Assembly (NCBI GenBank): GCA_019410665.1
Contig: DXSD01000058.1
Location: forward strand, 1 to 12,387
DNA length: 12,387 nt
From: Fusobacterium sp.
GTDB taxonomy: Bacteria > Fusobacteriota > Fusobacteriia > Fusobacteriales > Fusobacteriaceae
Direction of reading: 5' to 3'
Part shown: positions 1 through 6,922 of the stretch, piece by piece
How the letters are laid out: each line of letters starts with the position of its first letter
Position numbering within the stretch: position 1 is the stretch's first letter
Made by a program: the position numbers and the translations under genes
Notes under the pieces: model-generated
Seen by the model: only the letters and a program-made list of their open reading frames with translations
Told to the model about the DNA's origin: nothing
The model's database searches: none

Positions 1-64
1 TCTTTGATTATAGAAATAAGAGTAGCCAAGTTATAAAAATTCTTGATTAAATATGTAAAAATCT
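1..64 (+). other. AT-rich left edge, possible tail of an upstream gene
   Basis: No gene can be named here. Two forward frames are open from the left edge: one ends at TAA 34-36, the other at TAA 48-50. Either could be the last 11 to 15 codons of a gene lying mostly outside the window, but the tails are too short to assign. No terminator hairpin is visible before the tilS promoter. Confidence 0.3.
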
Positions 65-94
65 TTGGAAAAATAGATTAATTTATGTTATAAT
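65..94 (+). promoter_or_regulatory. Candidate sigma70-type promoter for tilS-ftsH
   Basis: TTGGAA (65-70) and TATAAT (89-94) are separated by 18 bp, and a TG at 86-87 makes an extended -10 element. Transcription would start near 101, leaving a leader of about 26 nt before the tilS ATG. The -10 is a perfect consensus and the -35 matches at 4 of 6 positions. Inferred from sequence only. Confidence 0.6.
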
Positions 95-126
95 TTTATG
101 AAATAGAGTGTGTAAAGAGTGATTTT

Positions 127-1452
127 ATGAAGTTATTTGAGAAAATATTGGAGAAGAACAGAAAAGAAAAACTAATAGAGAATGGAGATAGAATAGTAGT
201 TGGCTTTTCTGGAGGTCCAGATTCTGTATTTTTAGTGGAAATGCTGTTGAAATTAAAAACTAAGATAGATTTTAATATGGTGTTGGTACATATTAATCAT
301 CTTTTAAGAGGAGAAGATGCTCAAAGAGATGAGGATTTTTCTATACAGTATGGAAAAGATAAAAAAATAGAGGTTTATACTAGAAAAATTGATATTACAT
401 CTTTAGGAAAAGACAAGGGACTTACCTTAGAAGAAGCTGGTCGTGAAGCAAGATATGATTTTTACAAAGAGATATTAGAGAAAACTCATAGTAATAAGAT
501 AGCTTTAGCTCACAATAAAGATGATCAAATAGAAACTTTCATGTTTAGACTTTCTAGAGGAGCAGGACTTTCAGGATTAGAAGGAATACTTTCTAGAAGA
601 GATATTTTTATTCGTCCTATTTCAGAAATTTATAAAAATGATATTCTAAATTATTTAGATGAAAATGAGGTCTCTTATTGTATAGATCATACAAATTTTG
701 AAAATGAGTTTACAAGAAATAGTATAAGATTGGATCTAATACCTTTTATTGAGAAAAGATATAATCCTAAGTTTAAAGATAAAATCTATTCTCTAATAGA
801 AGAGATTAGAGAGGTAAACTCTTTTATAAATGAGGAGATTAAGTATTTTTCGCAAAAAGATATAATTTTAATAGATGAGATAACTAGATTTCCTAAAGGG
901 ATAAGAGGGAAAATATTGAGTTCTTATCTTTATAGATATGGAATTGAAGTAAATAGAAAGAAGATAGAGTTGATAGAAAGCTTGTTAGTTAAAGGTGGAA
1001 GTCAGCAAATATCATTGGATGGGAATTATCTACTAAAAAAAGAGTATAATCTATTAAAAATAGTAAAAAATAATGAGAAAATAGAGAGAATAGAAGAGAA
1101 AAAATTAACTATTCCTGGAAGTATAGAGTTTGGGAAATATATTATAAAAGCTGAGTATAAGAAAATAGAAGAAAAAACTAGAGAGTGTTTCTATACTAAT
1201 TTAAAAGTGGGAGATACTATTATAATAAGAACTAGAAAAGATGGAGATAAAATAACTCCATTGGGAATGAAGGGGGAAAAAAAGTTAAAGGATATTTTTA
1301 TAAATGAAAAAATAAAAAAAGAAGAGAGAGATTTAATCCCAATTGTAGTCCACAATAACAAAATAGTGTGGATAGCAGGAGTAAGAGGGGATGAAAATTA
1401 TAAAAACACAGATGAAATGTGTGTGAAATTAAGTGTAAGGAGGACAAAATAA
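127..1452 (+). CDS. tilS: tRNA(Ile)-lysidine synthetase TilS
   Basis: Joins lysine to C34 of the CAU-anticodon isoleucine tRNA in an ATP-dependent reaction, forming lysidine so that the tRNA reads AUA as isoleucine. It is cytosolic and normally essential. The PP-loop SGGPDS is at residues 28-33. The second conserved ATPase stretch, AHNKDDQIET, is at 128-137 and is followed by the usual RLSRGAGLSGLEG segment. A TilS C-terminal domain with the typical LKDIFINEKI and WIAGVR stretches lies in the last 80 residues or so. The length of 441 aa fits the family (E. coli about 432). The ATG has only a weak AAAGAG site 7 bp upstream, but the N-terminus begins just as expected before the PP-loop. It is probably transcribed from the promoter at 65-94 and is followed with no gap by ftsH. 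The host genome uses many ATA codons, consistent with a need for TilS. Confidence 0.96.
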   Translation: MKLFEKILEKNRKEKLIENGDRIVVGFSGGPDSVFLVEMLLKLKTKIDFNMVLVHINHLLRGEDAQRDEDFSIQYGKDKKIEVYTRKIDITSLGKDKGLTLEEAGREARYDFYKEILEKTHSNKIALAHNKDDQIETFMFRLSRGAGLSGLEGILSRRDIFIRPISEIYKNDILNYLDENEVSYCIDHTNFENEFTRNSIRLDLIPFIEKRYNPKFKDKIYSLIEEIREVNSFINEEIKYFSQKDIILIDEITRFPKGIRGKILSSYLYRYGIEVNRKKIELIESLLVKGGSQQISLDGNYLLKKEYNLLKIVKNNEKIERIEEKKLTIPGSIEFGKYIIKAEYKKIEEKTRECFYTNLKVGDTIIIRTRKDGDKITPLGMKGEKKLKDIFINEKIKKEERDLIPIVVHNNKIVWIAGVRGDENYKNTDEMCVKLSVRRTK

Positions 1453-1455
1453 TTG
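1437..1455 (+). promoter_or_regulatory. Ribosome binding site that sets the ftsH TTG start
   Basis: AAGGAGGA at 1437-1444 lies inside the last tilS codons and is 8 bp from TTG 1453. That TTG directly follows the tilS TAA (1450-1452). The next in-frame ATG is about 63 codons downstream, so the strong site supports TTG as the true start. The arrangement suggests translational coupling of ftsH to tilS. Confidence 0.75.
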
Positions 1456-3582
1456 AACGATAAAAACTTATTTGAAGAGCAAGAAAATCAAAAAATAAAT
1501 GAACAAGAACAAGAAAAAGTTACAGAAGAAAAGAAAGAAGAAGCTCCAGAGAAGAATGAAAATGGGGAAGAGAGAAAAAAAGAGTTTGAAGATGAGGTAA
1601 AAGAGAGAAAAGAAGAGCTAAGAAATAAGCTAAAAGAGGGAATGTCAAGAAAAAAAGATAATAATAAAAAAGAGAGTGAAGAGGAGAATAAATTAAAGCA
1701 GTTAGGTGGAAAGTTTAACTTTAAAGGATTTATAATGTTGCTCTTTATAATTACTCTTGTAATGTCCCTGCCATCAATTTTATCTGATACAGCTAAAACT
1801 CCAAGTAATGAGCTATCATACACAGAGTTTGTTCAGTCTGTTGAAGATGGAAAAATTAAAAAAGTAGATGAAAAAGAGGGGTATATCTATGGATATACTG
1901 CTGATGAAAAAGAGACATATAGTGCTAGAATGATCACTGATAGATTAGGTGGAGATCCTAGATTAGTGGAGATTTTATCAGAGAATAAAGCAGAGATAAA
2001 ATCTGTTCCACCTCAACAGATGCCACTTCTTTTAAATGTCTTAATATCATGGTTCCCAATGCTACTATTGATAGGAGTATGGATCTTTATGATGAATAAG
2101 ATGGGAAAAGGAAATGGTGGAGGACCTCAAATATTCAATGTTGGAAAATCAAAAGCAAAGGAGAATGGAGAAGATGTTTCTAAGGTTACCTTTGCAGATG
2201 TAGCGGGAATAACAGAAGCTAAAGTTGAACTAGAAGAGGTAGTTAAATTTTTAAGAGAGCCTGAAAAGTTTAAAAATATTGGAGCAAGAATTCCTAAAGG
2301 GGTATTACTGTTAGGAGCTCCAGGAACTGGTAAGACTCTTCTTGCAAAAGCTGTAGCTGGAGAAGCTAAAGTTCCTTTCTTTAGTATGTCTGGTTCTGAA
2401 TTCGTAGAAATGTTTGTTGGAGTTGGAGCTTCAAGAGTTAGAGATCTATTTAATAAAGCTAGAAAAAATGCTCCATGTATAATATTTATAGATGAGATAG
2501 ATGCTGTAGGTAGAAAAAGAGGTTCTGGACAAGGTGGAGGAAATGATGAAAGAGAGCAAACTCTTAACCAACTTCTTGTTGAGATGGATGGATTTGGAAC
2601 TGATGAAACTATCATAGTTTTAGCTGCAACAAATAGACCTGAGATATTGGATAGAGCTCTTATGAGACCAGGAAGATTTGACAGACAAGTATTTGTTGAT
2701 AGTCCAGATATAGATGGAAGAGAGGCTATTTTAAAGGTACATGTAAGAGGTAAGAAATTATCTAAAGATGTAGACTTAAGAACAATAGCTAAAAAGACTC
2801 CAGGATTTGTTGGAGCAGATTTAGCTAACTTATTAAATGAGGCTGCTATTTTAGCTGCAAGAGATAATAGAGAAGAGATTACTATGGAGGACTTAGAAGA
2901 GGCTTCTGAAAAAGTAAGCATAGGTCCAGAGAGAAAATCTAAGAAAGTTATAGAAAAAGAGAGAAGAATAACTGCTTACCATGAAGCAGGACATGCTGTA
3001 ATGCACTATGCACTACCAGATACTGATCCAGTTCATAAAATATCTATTGTACCAAGAGGAATGGCTGGGGGATATACTATGGCACTACCTGAAGAGGATA
3101 GAAGCTATAAGTCTAAGAAGGAGTTCTTAGATGAGATGAGAATACTTTATGGTGGAAGAGCAGCAGAACAGATTGTATTTGGAGATATAACTACAGGGGC
3201 AAGTAATGATATTGAAAGAGCAACTGCAATAGCTCATGCAATAGTAACTAGATTTGGTATGAATGAGAAATTTGGACCAATTTTACTTGATAATACAAAA
3301 GAGGGAGATTATTTCCAACAAAAATATTATAGTGATGTAACAGGTAAAGAGGTAGATGAAGAGATATTTAAGATAGTTCAAACTATGTATAAAGAAACTT
3401 TAGATACTCTAACTAAGTACTATGATAGACTAGATGCAGTAGCTAAGGCACTATTACAAAGAGAGCACTTAAATAGAGATGAATTTGAAGCTATAATGAG
3501 AGGAGAAGATATTTTAGCTGAAAAAGTTCCTGTGGAAGAAAATAATGAAAAACTTGTAGAAGAGACTTTACAAGAAGAGTAA
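1453..3582 (+). CDS. ftsH: ATP-dependent zinc metalloprotease FtsH
   Basis: Membrane-anchored hexameric AAA+ protease that extracts and degrades damaged membrane proteins and some short-lived cytosolic proteins. Domains in order: a very charged Glu/Lys/Asn-rich cytosolic extension (1-90), TM1 (about 91-110), the extracytoplasmic FtsH_ext domain (about 118-187), TM2 (about 190-214), the AAA+ module and the M41 peptidase. Walker A is GAPGTGKT at 288-295. Walker B has D347/E348. The second region of homology carries arginine fingers R405 and R408. The zinc site is HEAGH at 510-514, with D586 in the SND motif as the third ligand, so all key residues are present. At 709 aa it is longer than E. coli FtsH (about 644) because of the N-terminal extension, which is real if TTG 1453 is the start. 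It is cotranscribed with tilS, and its last codons hold the rpsO promoter. Confidence 0.97.
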   Translation: MNDKNLFEEQENQKINEQEQEKVTEEKKEEAPEKNENGEERKKEFEDEVKERKEELRNKLKEGMSRKKDNNKKESEEENKLKQLGGKFNFKGFIMLLFIITLVMSLPSILSDTAKTPSNELSYTEFVQSVEDGKIKKVDEKEGYIYGYTADEKETYSARMITDRLGGDPRLVEILSENKAEIKSVPPQQMPLLLNVLISWFPMLLLIGVWIFMMNKMGKGNGGGPQIFNVGKSKAKENGEDVSKVTFADVAGITEAKVELEEVVKFLREPEKFKNIGARIPKGVLLLGAPGTGKTLLAKAVAGEAKVPFFSMSGSEFVEMFVGVGASRVRDLFNKARKNAPCIIFIDEIDAVGRKRGSGQGGGNDEREQTLNQLLVEMDGFGTDETIIVLAATNRPEILDRALMRPGRFDRQVFVDSPDIDGREAILKVHVRGKKLSKDVDLRTIAKKTPGFVGADLANLLNEAAILAARDNREEITMEDLEEASEKVSIGPERKSKKVIEKERRITAYHEAGHAVMHYALPDTDPVHKISIVPRGMAGGYTMALPEEDRSYKSKKEFLDEMRILYGGRAAEQIVFGDITTGASNDIERATAIAHAIVTRFGMNEKFGPILLDNTKEGDYFQQKYYSDVTGKEVDEEIFKIVQTMYKETLDTLTKYYDRLDAVAKALLQREHLNRDEFEAIMRGEDILAEKVPVEENNEKLVEETLQEE

Positions 3583-3595
3583 TTTATGCTATAAT
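3567..3595 (+). promoter_or_regulatory. Strong sigma70-type promoter for rpsO
   Basis: TTTACA (3567-3572), a 17-bp spacer and TATAAT (3590-3595) form a near-perfect promoter, with an extended -10 TG at 3587-3588. The -35 overlaps the last codons of ftsH. Transcription should start near 3602, giving rpsO its own message with a leader of about 75 nt. Confidence 0.8.
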
Positions 3596-3601
3596 AGCAA
3601 A

Positions 3602-3677
3602 GGAATTTAGGCTCAGTTTTACGGTTAGCCTCGTATTACTTAGCTTAGATAATATATAAATTAGGAGGAAACTAAAA
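3602..3677 (+). promoter_or_regulatory. rpsO 5' leader, possible S15 autoregulatory RNA
   Basis: The leader contains a short hairpin, AGGCT pairing with AGCCT around a loop of about 13 nt (roughly 3609-3631), then a weaker ATTA/TAAT pairing up to the AGGAGG site at 3663-3668 (9 bp from the ATG). S15 represses its own mRNA through structured leaders in several bacterial groups, and these structures differ between phyla. That this leader does so is inference; no known S15 leader motif could be matched by eye. Confidence 0.4.
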
Positions 3678-3941
3678 ATGGCTATGAGAAGTAAAGCAGA
3701 AATCATTAAAGAGTTTGGAAAATTTGAAGGAGATACTGGATCAACTGAGGTTCAAATCGCTCTATTAACAGAGAAAATCAATCACTTAACTGAGCACTTA
3801 AGAACTCACAAGAAAGATTTCCACTCAAGATTAGGATTATTAAAAATGGTAGGACAAAGAAAGAGATTATTAGCTTACCTAACTAAGAAAGATCTTGAAG
3901 GATATAGAAGCTTAATCGCTAGATTAGGAATAAGAAAATAG
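3678..3941 (+). CDS. rpsO: 30S ribosomal protein S15
   Basis: Primary-binding 30S protein that binds the three-way junction of the central domain of 16S rRNA and organises platform assembly; it also contributes to an intersubunit bridge. At 87 aa it has the usual family length. Visible family features are GDTGSTEVQIALL near residues 18-30, the HLRTHKKDFHSRLGL segment around 40-54 that contacts rRNA, and the basic stretch GQRKRLLAYL after it. ATG 3678 is chosen over ATG 3684 because AGGAGG lies 9 bp upstream and the MA start is common in S15. It is a monocistronic unit with its own promoter and terminator. Confidence 0.98.
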   Translation: MAMRSKAEIIKEFGKFEGDTGSTEVQIALLTEKINHLTEHLRTHKKDFHSRLGLLKMVGQRKRLLAYLTKKDLEGYRSLIARLGIRK

Positions 3942-3950
3942 TTTAAGTTT

Positions 3951-3977
3951 AAAAACGAGGTTTACCCTCGTTTTTTT
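3951..3977 (+). terminator. Intrinsic terminator of rpsO
   Basis: A 10-bp perfect stem, AAAAACGAGG (3951-3960) with CCTCGTTTTT (3966-3975), closes a 5-nt loop and runs into a T tract ending at 3977. It starts 10 bp after the rpsO stop. Confidence 0.93.
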
Positions 3978-4348
3978 AATTAAAAAACTTTGAAAATTGA
4001 TTAAAAAATCACGGTAAAAAAAGGATCAGAAAAATTGATGAAATTTTATGAAAATAGTATTAAAAAAATAGGAAAATTTGATATTGCTTTCTTATAAAAA
4101 AAGTAATTATTATTTTTATTTATCAATTAAATTATATACATATATATCATTAATTTGACAAAACGTGGATAATATAGTAAATTTTTAACTATAAGATATA
4201 ATAAAAATTCATTATTTGCAAAAAAAATAAAAATATTAGAGTAAGAGTATCGAAAGAGAACATTCTCAAGAAGATACTCTAAAAAAATGTGCTTATTGAA
4301 AAATTTTTTTCAAAATAGTGAATTTTAAAAAGTAGGAGGAAGAAGAAT
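3978..4348 (+). promoter_or_regulatory. AT-rich intergenic control region of the importer operon
   Basis: No ORF of note on either strand. A consensus -35 TTGACA lies at 4155-4160, but the hexamer 17 bp on (TAAATT, 4178-4183) matches -10 at only 4 of 6 positions. A perfect TATAAT lies at 4197-4202 without a good -35 at the right distance. The start site is therefore probably between 4185 and 4210 but cannot be fixed. The leader then carries a hairpin (4236-4282) and an A/T-only stem near 4295-4314, just before the ribosome binding site AGGAGGA at 4334-4340, which is 8 bp from the ATG. Confidence 0.5.
4236..4282 (+). promoter_or_regulatory. Leader hairpin with two alternative pairings
   Basis: AGAGTATC (4244-4251) pairs perfectly with GATACTCT (4273-4280), and an inner GAGA/TCTC pairing sits in the loop (4256-4259 with 4264-4267). 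Just upstream, TTAGAGTA (4236-4243) can pair with TACTCTAA (4275-4282), using almost the same 3' arm. AGAGTA is thus present twice in tandem and only one copy can be paired at a time. There is no T run after the stem on the + strand, so it is not a simple terminator. Whether it regulates is unknown. Confidence 0.5.
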
Positions 4349-5878
4349 ATGAAAGGAAAGTTAAAGTTACTATTAGTGACACTGTTATCAGTATTTTTAT
4401 TTATTTCTTGTGGTGGAAGTAAAGAGAAAGAAGTAGCAAAAGAGAAGGATACTTTAATTGTTGCAAATGGTGCAGATGCAAAATCTTTAGATCCACATGC
4501 TACAAATGATGCTCCAACTTCAAGAGTTACAGTTCAAATTTATGATAGATTAGTGGAGCAAGATGACAATATGAACATAGTTCCAAGTCTTGCTGAGTCT
4601 TGGGAGCAACCAGATGGAAATACAACTATATTCCATTTAAGAAAAGGAGTTAAATTCCACAATGGTGAGGAACTAAAAGCTTCAGATGTTAAATTCTCAT
4701 TAGATAGAATGAAAGCTTCTCCTCAAGTTTCACATATAATTGGTACAGTTAATAAAATAGAAGTGGTAGATGACTATACAGTAAAAGTTACTACAAGTGA
4801 GCCATTTGGAGCACTATTAAACCACTTAACTCACCCAACAGCAGCTATTTTAAATGAGAAAGCTGTTAAAGAAGGTGGAGATTCTTATGGACAAAATCCA
4901 GTGGGAACAGGACCATATAAATTTGTATCATGGCAATCTGGAGACAAAATTACTTTAGAAGCAAATCCTGAATATTTCTTAGGAGCAACACCTATAAAAA
5001 ATGTTATATTTAGACCAGTTACAGAAGCATCAAATAGAACTATAGGAATTGAAACTGGGGAGATTGATATCGCTTTTGATATTGAAGGATTAGATAGAGA
5101 AAAATTAAGAACTGATGATTCAATAGTATATTTAGAAGAGCCTTCTTTTGGAATAGATTATATTGGATTTAACACTAGAAAAGCACCTTATGACAATATA
5201 AAAGTAAGACAAGCTATAGCAACAGCTATCAATGCAGATGACTTTATAACTGCTGTATATAAAGGATCAGGAGAGAAAGCAAACTCATTAATAGGACCAA
5301 AAGTATTTGGATATACAACAGAAGCTAAAGCTTGGGAGTACAATGTAGAGAAAGCTAAACAACTTTTAGCAGAGGCAGGATATCCAAATGGATTTAAAAC
5401 AAAAATTTGGATAAATGAAAATGTTGAGAGAAGAGATATTGCTATAATTCTTCAAGCTCAATTAAAAGAGATAGGAATTGATGTAGCAGTTGAGACTTTA
5501 GAGTGGGGAGCTTACTTAGATGGTACTGCTAGAGGAGATCACGAAATGTTTATGTTAGGATGGGTAACAGTAACTGGAGATGCTGACTATGGATTATTCC
5601 CATTACTTCACTCTTCAAGTTTTGGAGGAGCAGGAAACAGAGCATTCTATAGCAATCCACATGTTGATGAGTTACTATCAAAAGCTAGAGTGTCTATAGA
5701 TCAAGAGGAAAGAAAAGAGTTATATAAAGAGGTACAAATTATAGCTCAAGAAGAGATTCCATATTATGTAACTGCATATAAATCACAAAATGCAGCACTA
5801 CAAAAAAATATAGAAAACTTTAAACTTAAACCAGCAGGACATCACAGACTTTATGGGGTAAAATTTAAATCAAATTAA
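4349..5878 (+). CDS. Peptide/glutathione-family ABC transporter substrate-binding lipoprotein
   Basis: Extracytoplasmic binding protein that delivers ligand to the permeases encoded just downstream. A lipoprotein signal peptide is visible: basic MKGKLK, a hydrophobic stretch and FISC, so Cys21 would be lipidated. The rest is an SBP_bac_5 fold, with FHNGEELKASDVKFSLDRM in the first lobe and the family signature PVGTGPY at 184-190. DADY at 411-414 places Asp413 where DppA/OppA use an Asp to hold the ligand amino group. Length (509 aa) is normal. From memory, segments such as HPTAAIL, RPVTEASNR and RAFYSNPHVDELL resemble E. coli GsiB (glutathione) more than DppA, so glutathione or a small peptide is the likely ligand, but the substrate is not proven. 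Start ATG has AGGAGGA 8 bp upstream. An intrinsic terminator follows, which would favour high expression relative to the permeases. Confidence 0.9.
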   Translation: MKGKLKLLLVTLLSVFLFISCGGSKEKEVAKEKDTLIVANGADAKSLDPHATNDAPTSRVTVQIYDRLVEQDDNMNIVPSLAESWEQPDGNTTIFHLRKGVKFHNGEELKASDVKFSLDRMKASPQVSHIIGTVNKIEVVDDYTVKVTTSEPFGALLNHLTHPTAAILNEKAVKEGGDSYGQNPVGTGPYKFVSWQSGDKITLEANPEYFLGATPIKNVIFRPVTEASNRTIGIETGEIDIAFDIEGLDREKLRTDDSIVYLEEPSFGIDYIGFNTRKAPYDNIKVRQAIATAINADDFITAVYKGSGEKANSLIGPKVFGYTTEAKAWEYNVEKAKQLLAEAGYPNGFKTKIWINENVERRDIAIILQAQLKEIGIDVAVETLEWGAYLDGTARGDHEMFMLGWVTVTGDADYGLFPLLHSSSFGGAGNRAFYSNPHVDELLSKARVSIDQEERKELYKEVQIIAQEEIPYYVTAYKSQNAALQKNIENFKLKPAGHHRLYGVKFKSN

Positions 5879-5895
5879 TCTAAGAAAGTTATTAT

Positions 5896-5925
5896 AGGCT
5901 GTGTCTTAATTGATACAGCCTTTTT
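5896..5925 (+). terminator. Terminator/attenuator between binding protein and permease genes
   Basis: AGGCTGTGTC (5896-5905) pairs with GATACAGCCT (5912-5921) with one G-T wobble around a 6-nt loop, followed by T residues to 5925. The genes on both sides clearly belong to one transporter, so it probably terminates part of the transcripts and leaves read-through for the downstream genes. No separate strong promoter was seen in 5926-5981. Confidence 0.85.
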
Positions 5926-5942
5926 AAAATAAATATATAAAG

Positions 5943-5966
5943 AAAGGAGAGGGCACTTAAATGTAG
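5943..5966 (+). promoter_or_regulatory. Ribosome binding site with start-stop codon pair ahead of the permease gene
   Basis: AAAGGAGA (5943-5950), extended by GGG to 5953, is well spaced (7-10 bp) for ATG 5961-5963, which is followed at once by TAG 5964-5966. The pair is in frame with the permease ATG at 5982, 15 bp after the stop. The permease ATG itself has only GAGGA at 5976-5980, one base away, which is too close for a normal site. Possible readings: a minimal uORF with reinitiation, or a former start lost to a nonsense change. Confidence 0.55.
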
Positions 5967-5981
5967 AGTGTCAAAGAGGAT

Positions 5982-6908
5982 ATGCACAAGTATGTATTAA
6001 AGAGAATTTTACTACTTATTCCTGTTTTATTGGGAGTATCGTTATTGGTTTTTGCTATAATGTCTTTAACACCTGGAGATCCAGCACAGTTAATTTTAGG
6101 AGAGAATGCTCCTAAAGAGGCAGTTTTAAAATTAAGAGAAGAGATGGGATTAAATGATCCATTCTTCATACAGTATTTAAGATTTGTAAAAAATGCTATT
6201 TTGGGAGATTTTGGAAGATCGTATACCACTGGTAGAGAAGTTTTTGGGGAGATATTTGCAAGATTTCCGAATACTTTAATATTAGCAGTAATAGGTATTA
6301 TTATTTCAATTTGTATAGGTATACCAATAGGAATAATTTCAGCTACTAGACAATACTCATTCTTAGATAGCTTTAGTATGTTAATAGCTCTATTAGGAGT
6401 TTCTATGCCAGTGTTCTGGTTAGGACTTATGTTAATTTTAACTTTCTCAGTTAAATTAGGGTTATTACCTTCAGGAGGATTTGATGGTTTTGATAGTATA
6501 ATCCTTCCTGCAATAACTTTGGGAGTTGGATCAGCTGCTATTATCACAAGAATGACTCGTTCATCTATGCTAGAAGTTATTAGACAAGACTATATAAGAA
6601 CAGCTAGAGCAAAGGGAGTTGCAGAAAAAGTAGTTATTAATAAACATGCTCTAAAAAATGCCTTAATACCAATAATAACAGTTGTTGGATTACAGTTTGG
6701 GCACCTATTAGGAGGAGCAGTACTTACTGAGTCTGTTTATTCTTGGCCAGGTGTTGGAAGATTGATGGTAGATGCAATTAGACAGAAAGATACACCAACA
6801 GTTTTAGCTGCAGTTGTTTTCCTAGCAGCAGCTTTTAGTGTGGTTAACTTATTGGTAGATATATTGTATGCTTATGTTGATCCTAGAATTAAATCTCAAT
6901 ATAAGTAG
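5982..6908 (+). CDS. dppB: ABC importer permease, DppB/GsiC type
   Basis: First inner-membrane permease of the importer; with the second permease it forms the translocation path. The N-terminus KYVLKRILLLIPVLLGVS is the typical start of DppB/GsiC proteins, followed by the conserved TPGDPA (30-35) and the GDFGRSYTTGREV segment. About six membrane segments are visible (roughly 9-29, 98-121, 131-158, 172-190, 227-249, 275-297). The cytosolic EAA-type coupling loop that contacts the ATPases is near 203-222 (DYIRTARAKGV). Length of 308 aa is normal, with nothing truncated. The VVGLQFGHLLGGAV and WPGVGRLMVD stretches resemble GsiC. The start is ATG 5982, although its ribosome binding site is poor because of the start-stop pair upstream. 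The dpp symbol denotes family position, not a proven dipeptide substrate. Confidence 0.88.
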   Translation: MHKYVLKRILLLIPVLLGVSLLVFAIMSLTPGDPAQLILGENAPKEAVLKLREEMGLNDPFFIQYLRFVKNAILGDFGRSYTTGREVFGEIFARFPNTLILAVIGIIISICIGIPIGIISATRQYSFLDSFSMLIALLGVSMPVFWLGLMLILTFSVKLGLLPSGGFDGFDSIILPAITLGVGSAAIITRMTRSSMLEVIRQDYIRTARAKGVAEKVVINKHALKNALIPIITVVGLQFGHLLGGAVLTESVYSWPGVGRLMVDAIRQKDTPTVLAAVVFLAAAFSVVNLLVDILYAYVDPRIKSQYK

Positions 6909-6922
6909 TGAGGGGGATAATA

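Noticed and set aside
1488..1823. Minus-strand ORF opposite the ftsH N-terminus
   Set aside because: It is a Ser/Phe-rich reading that mirrors the Glu/Lys-rich codons of ftsH; no ribosome binding site or family features.
2127..2921. Long minus-strand ORF (264 codons) opposite the FtsH AAA domain
   Set aside because: The + strand encodes an intact, highly conserved AAA module; the antisense protein has no recognisable motif and reflects codon bias.
4155..4202. TTGACA 4155 with TATAAT 4197 as one promoter
   Set aside because: The two hexamers are 36 bp apart, far beyond the usual 16-18 bp.
3978..4230. A/T runs in the intergenic region as repeats, CRISPR or an origin
   Set aside because: No regularly spaced repeats and no DnaA-box cluster could be found; the runs are simple low-complexity DNA.
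4244..4290. Leader hairpin read as a terminator
   Set aside because: The stem is followed by A residues, not T, on the + strand, and the minus strand also lacks a T run directly after it.
5957..6547. Minus-strand ORF opposite the first permease gene
   Set aside because: The + strand permease is complete with family motifs; the antisense frame shows no domain.
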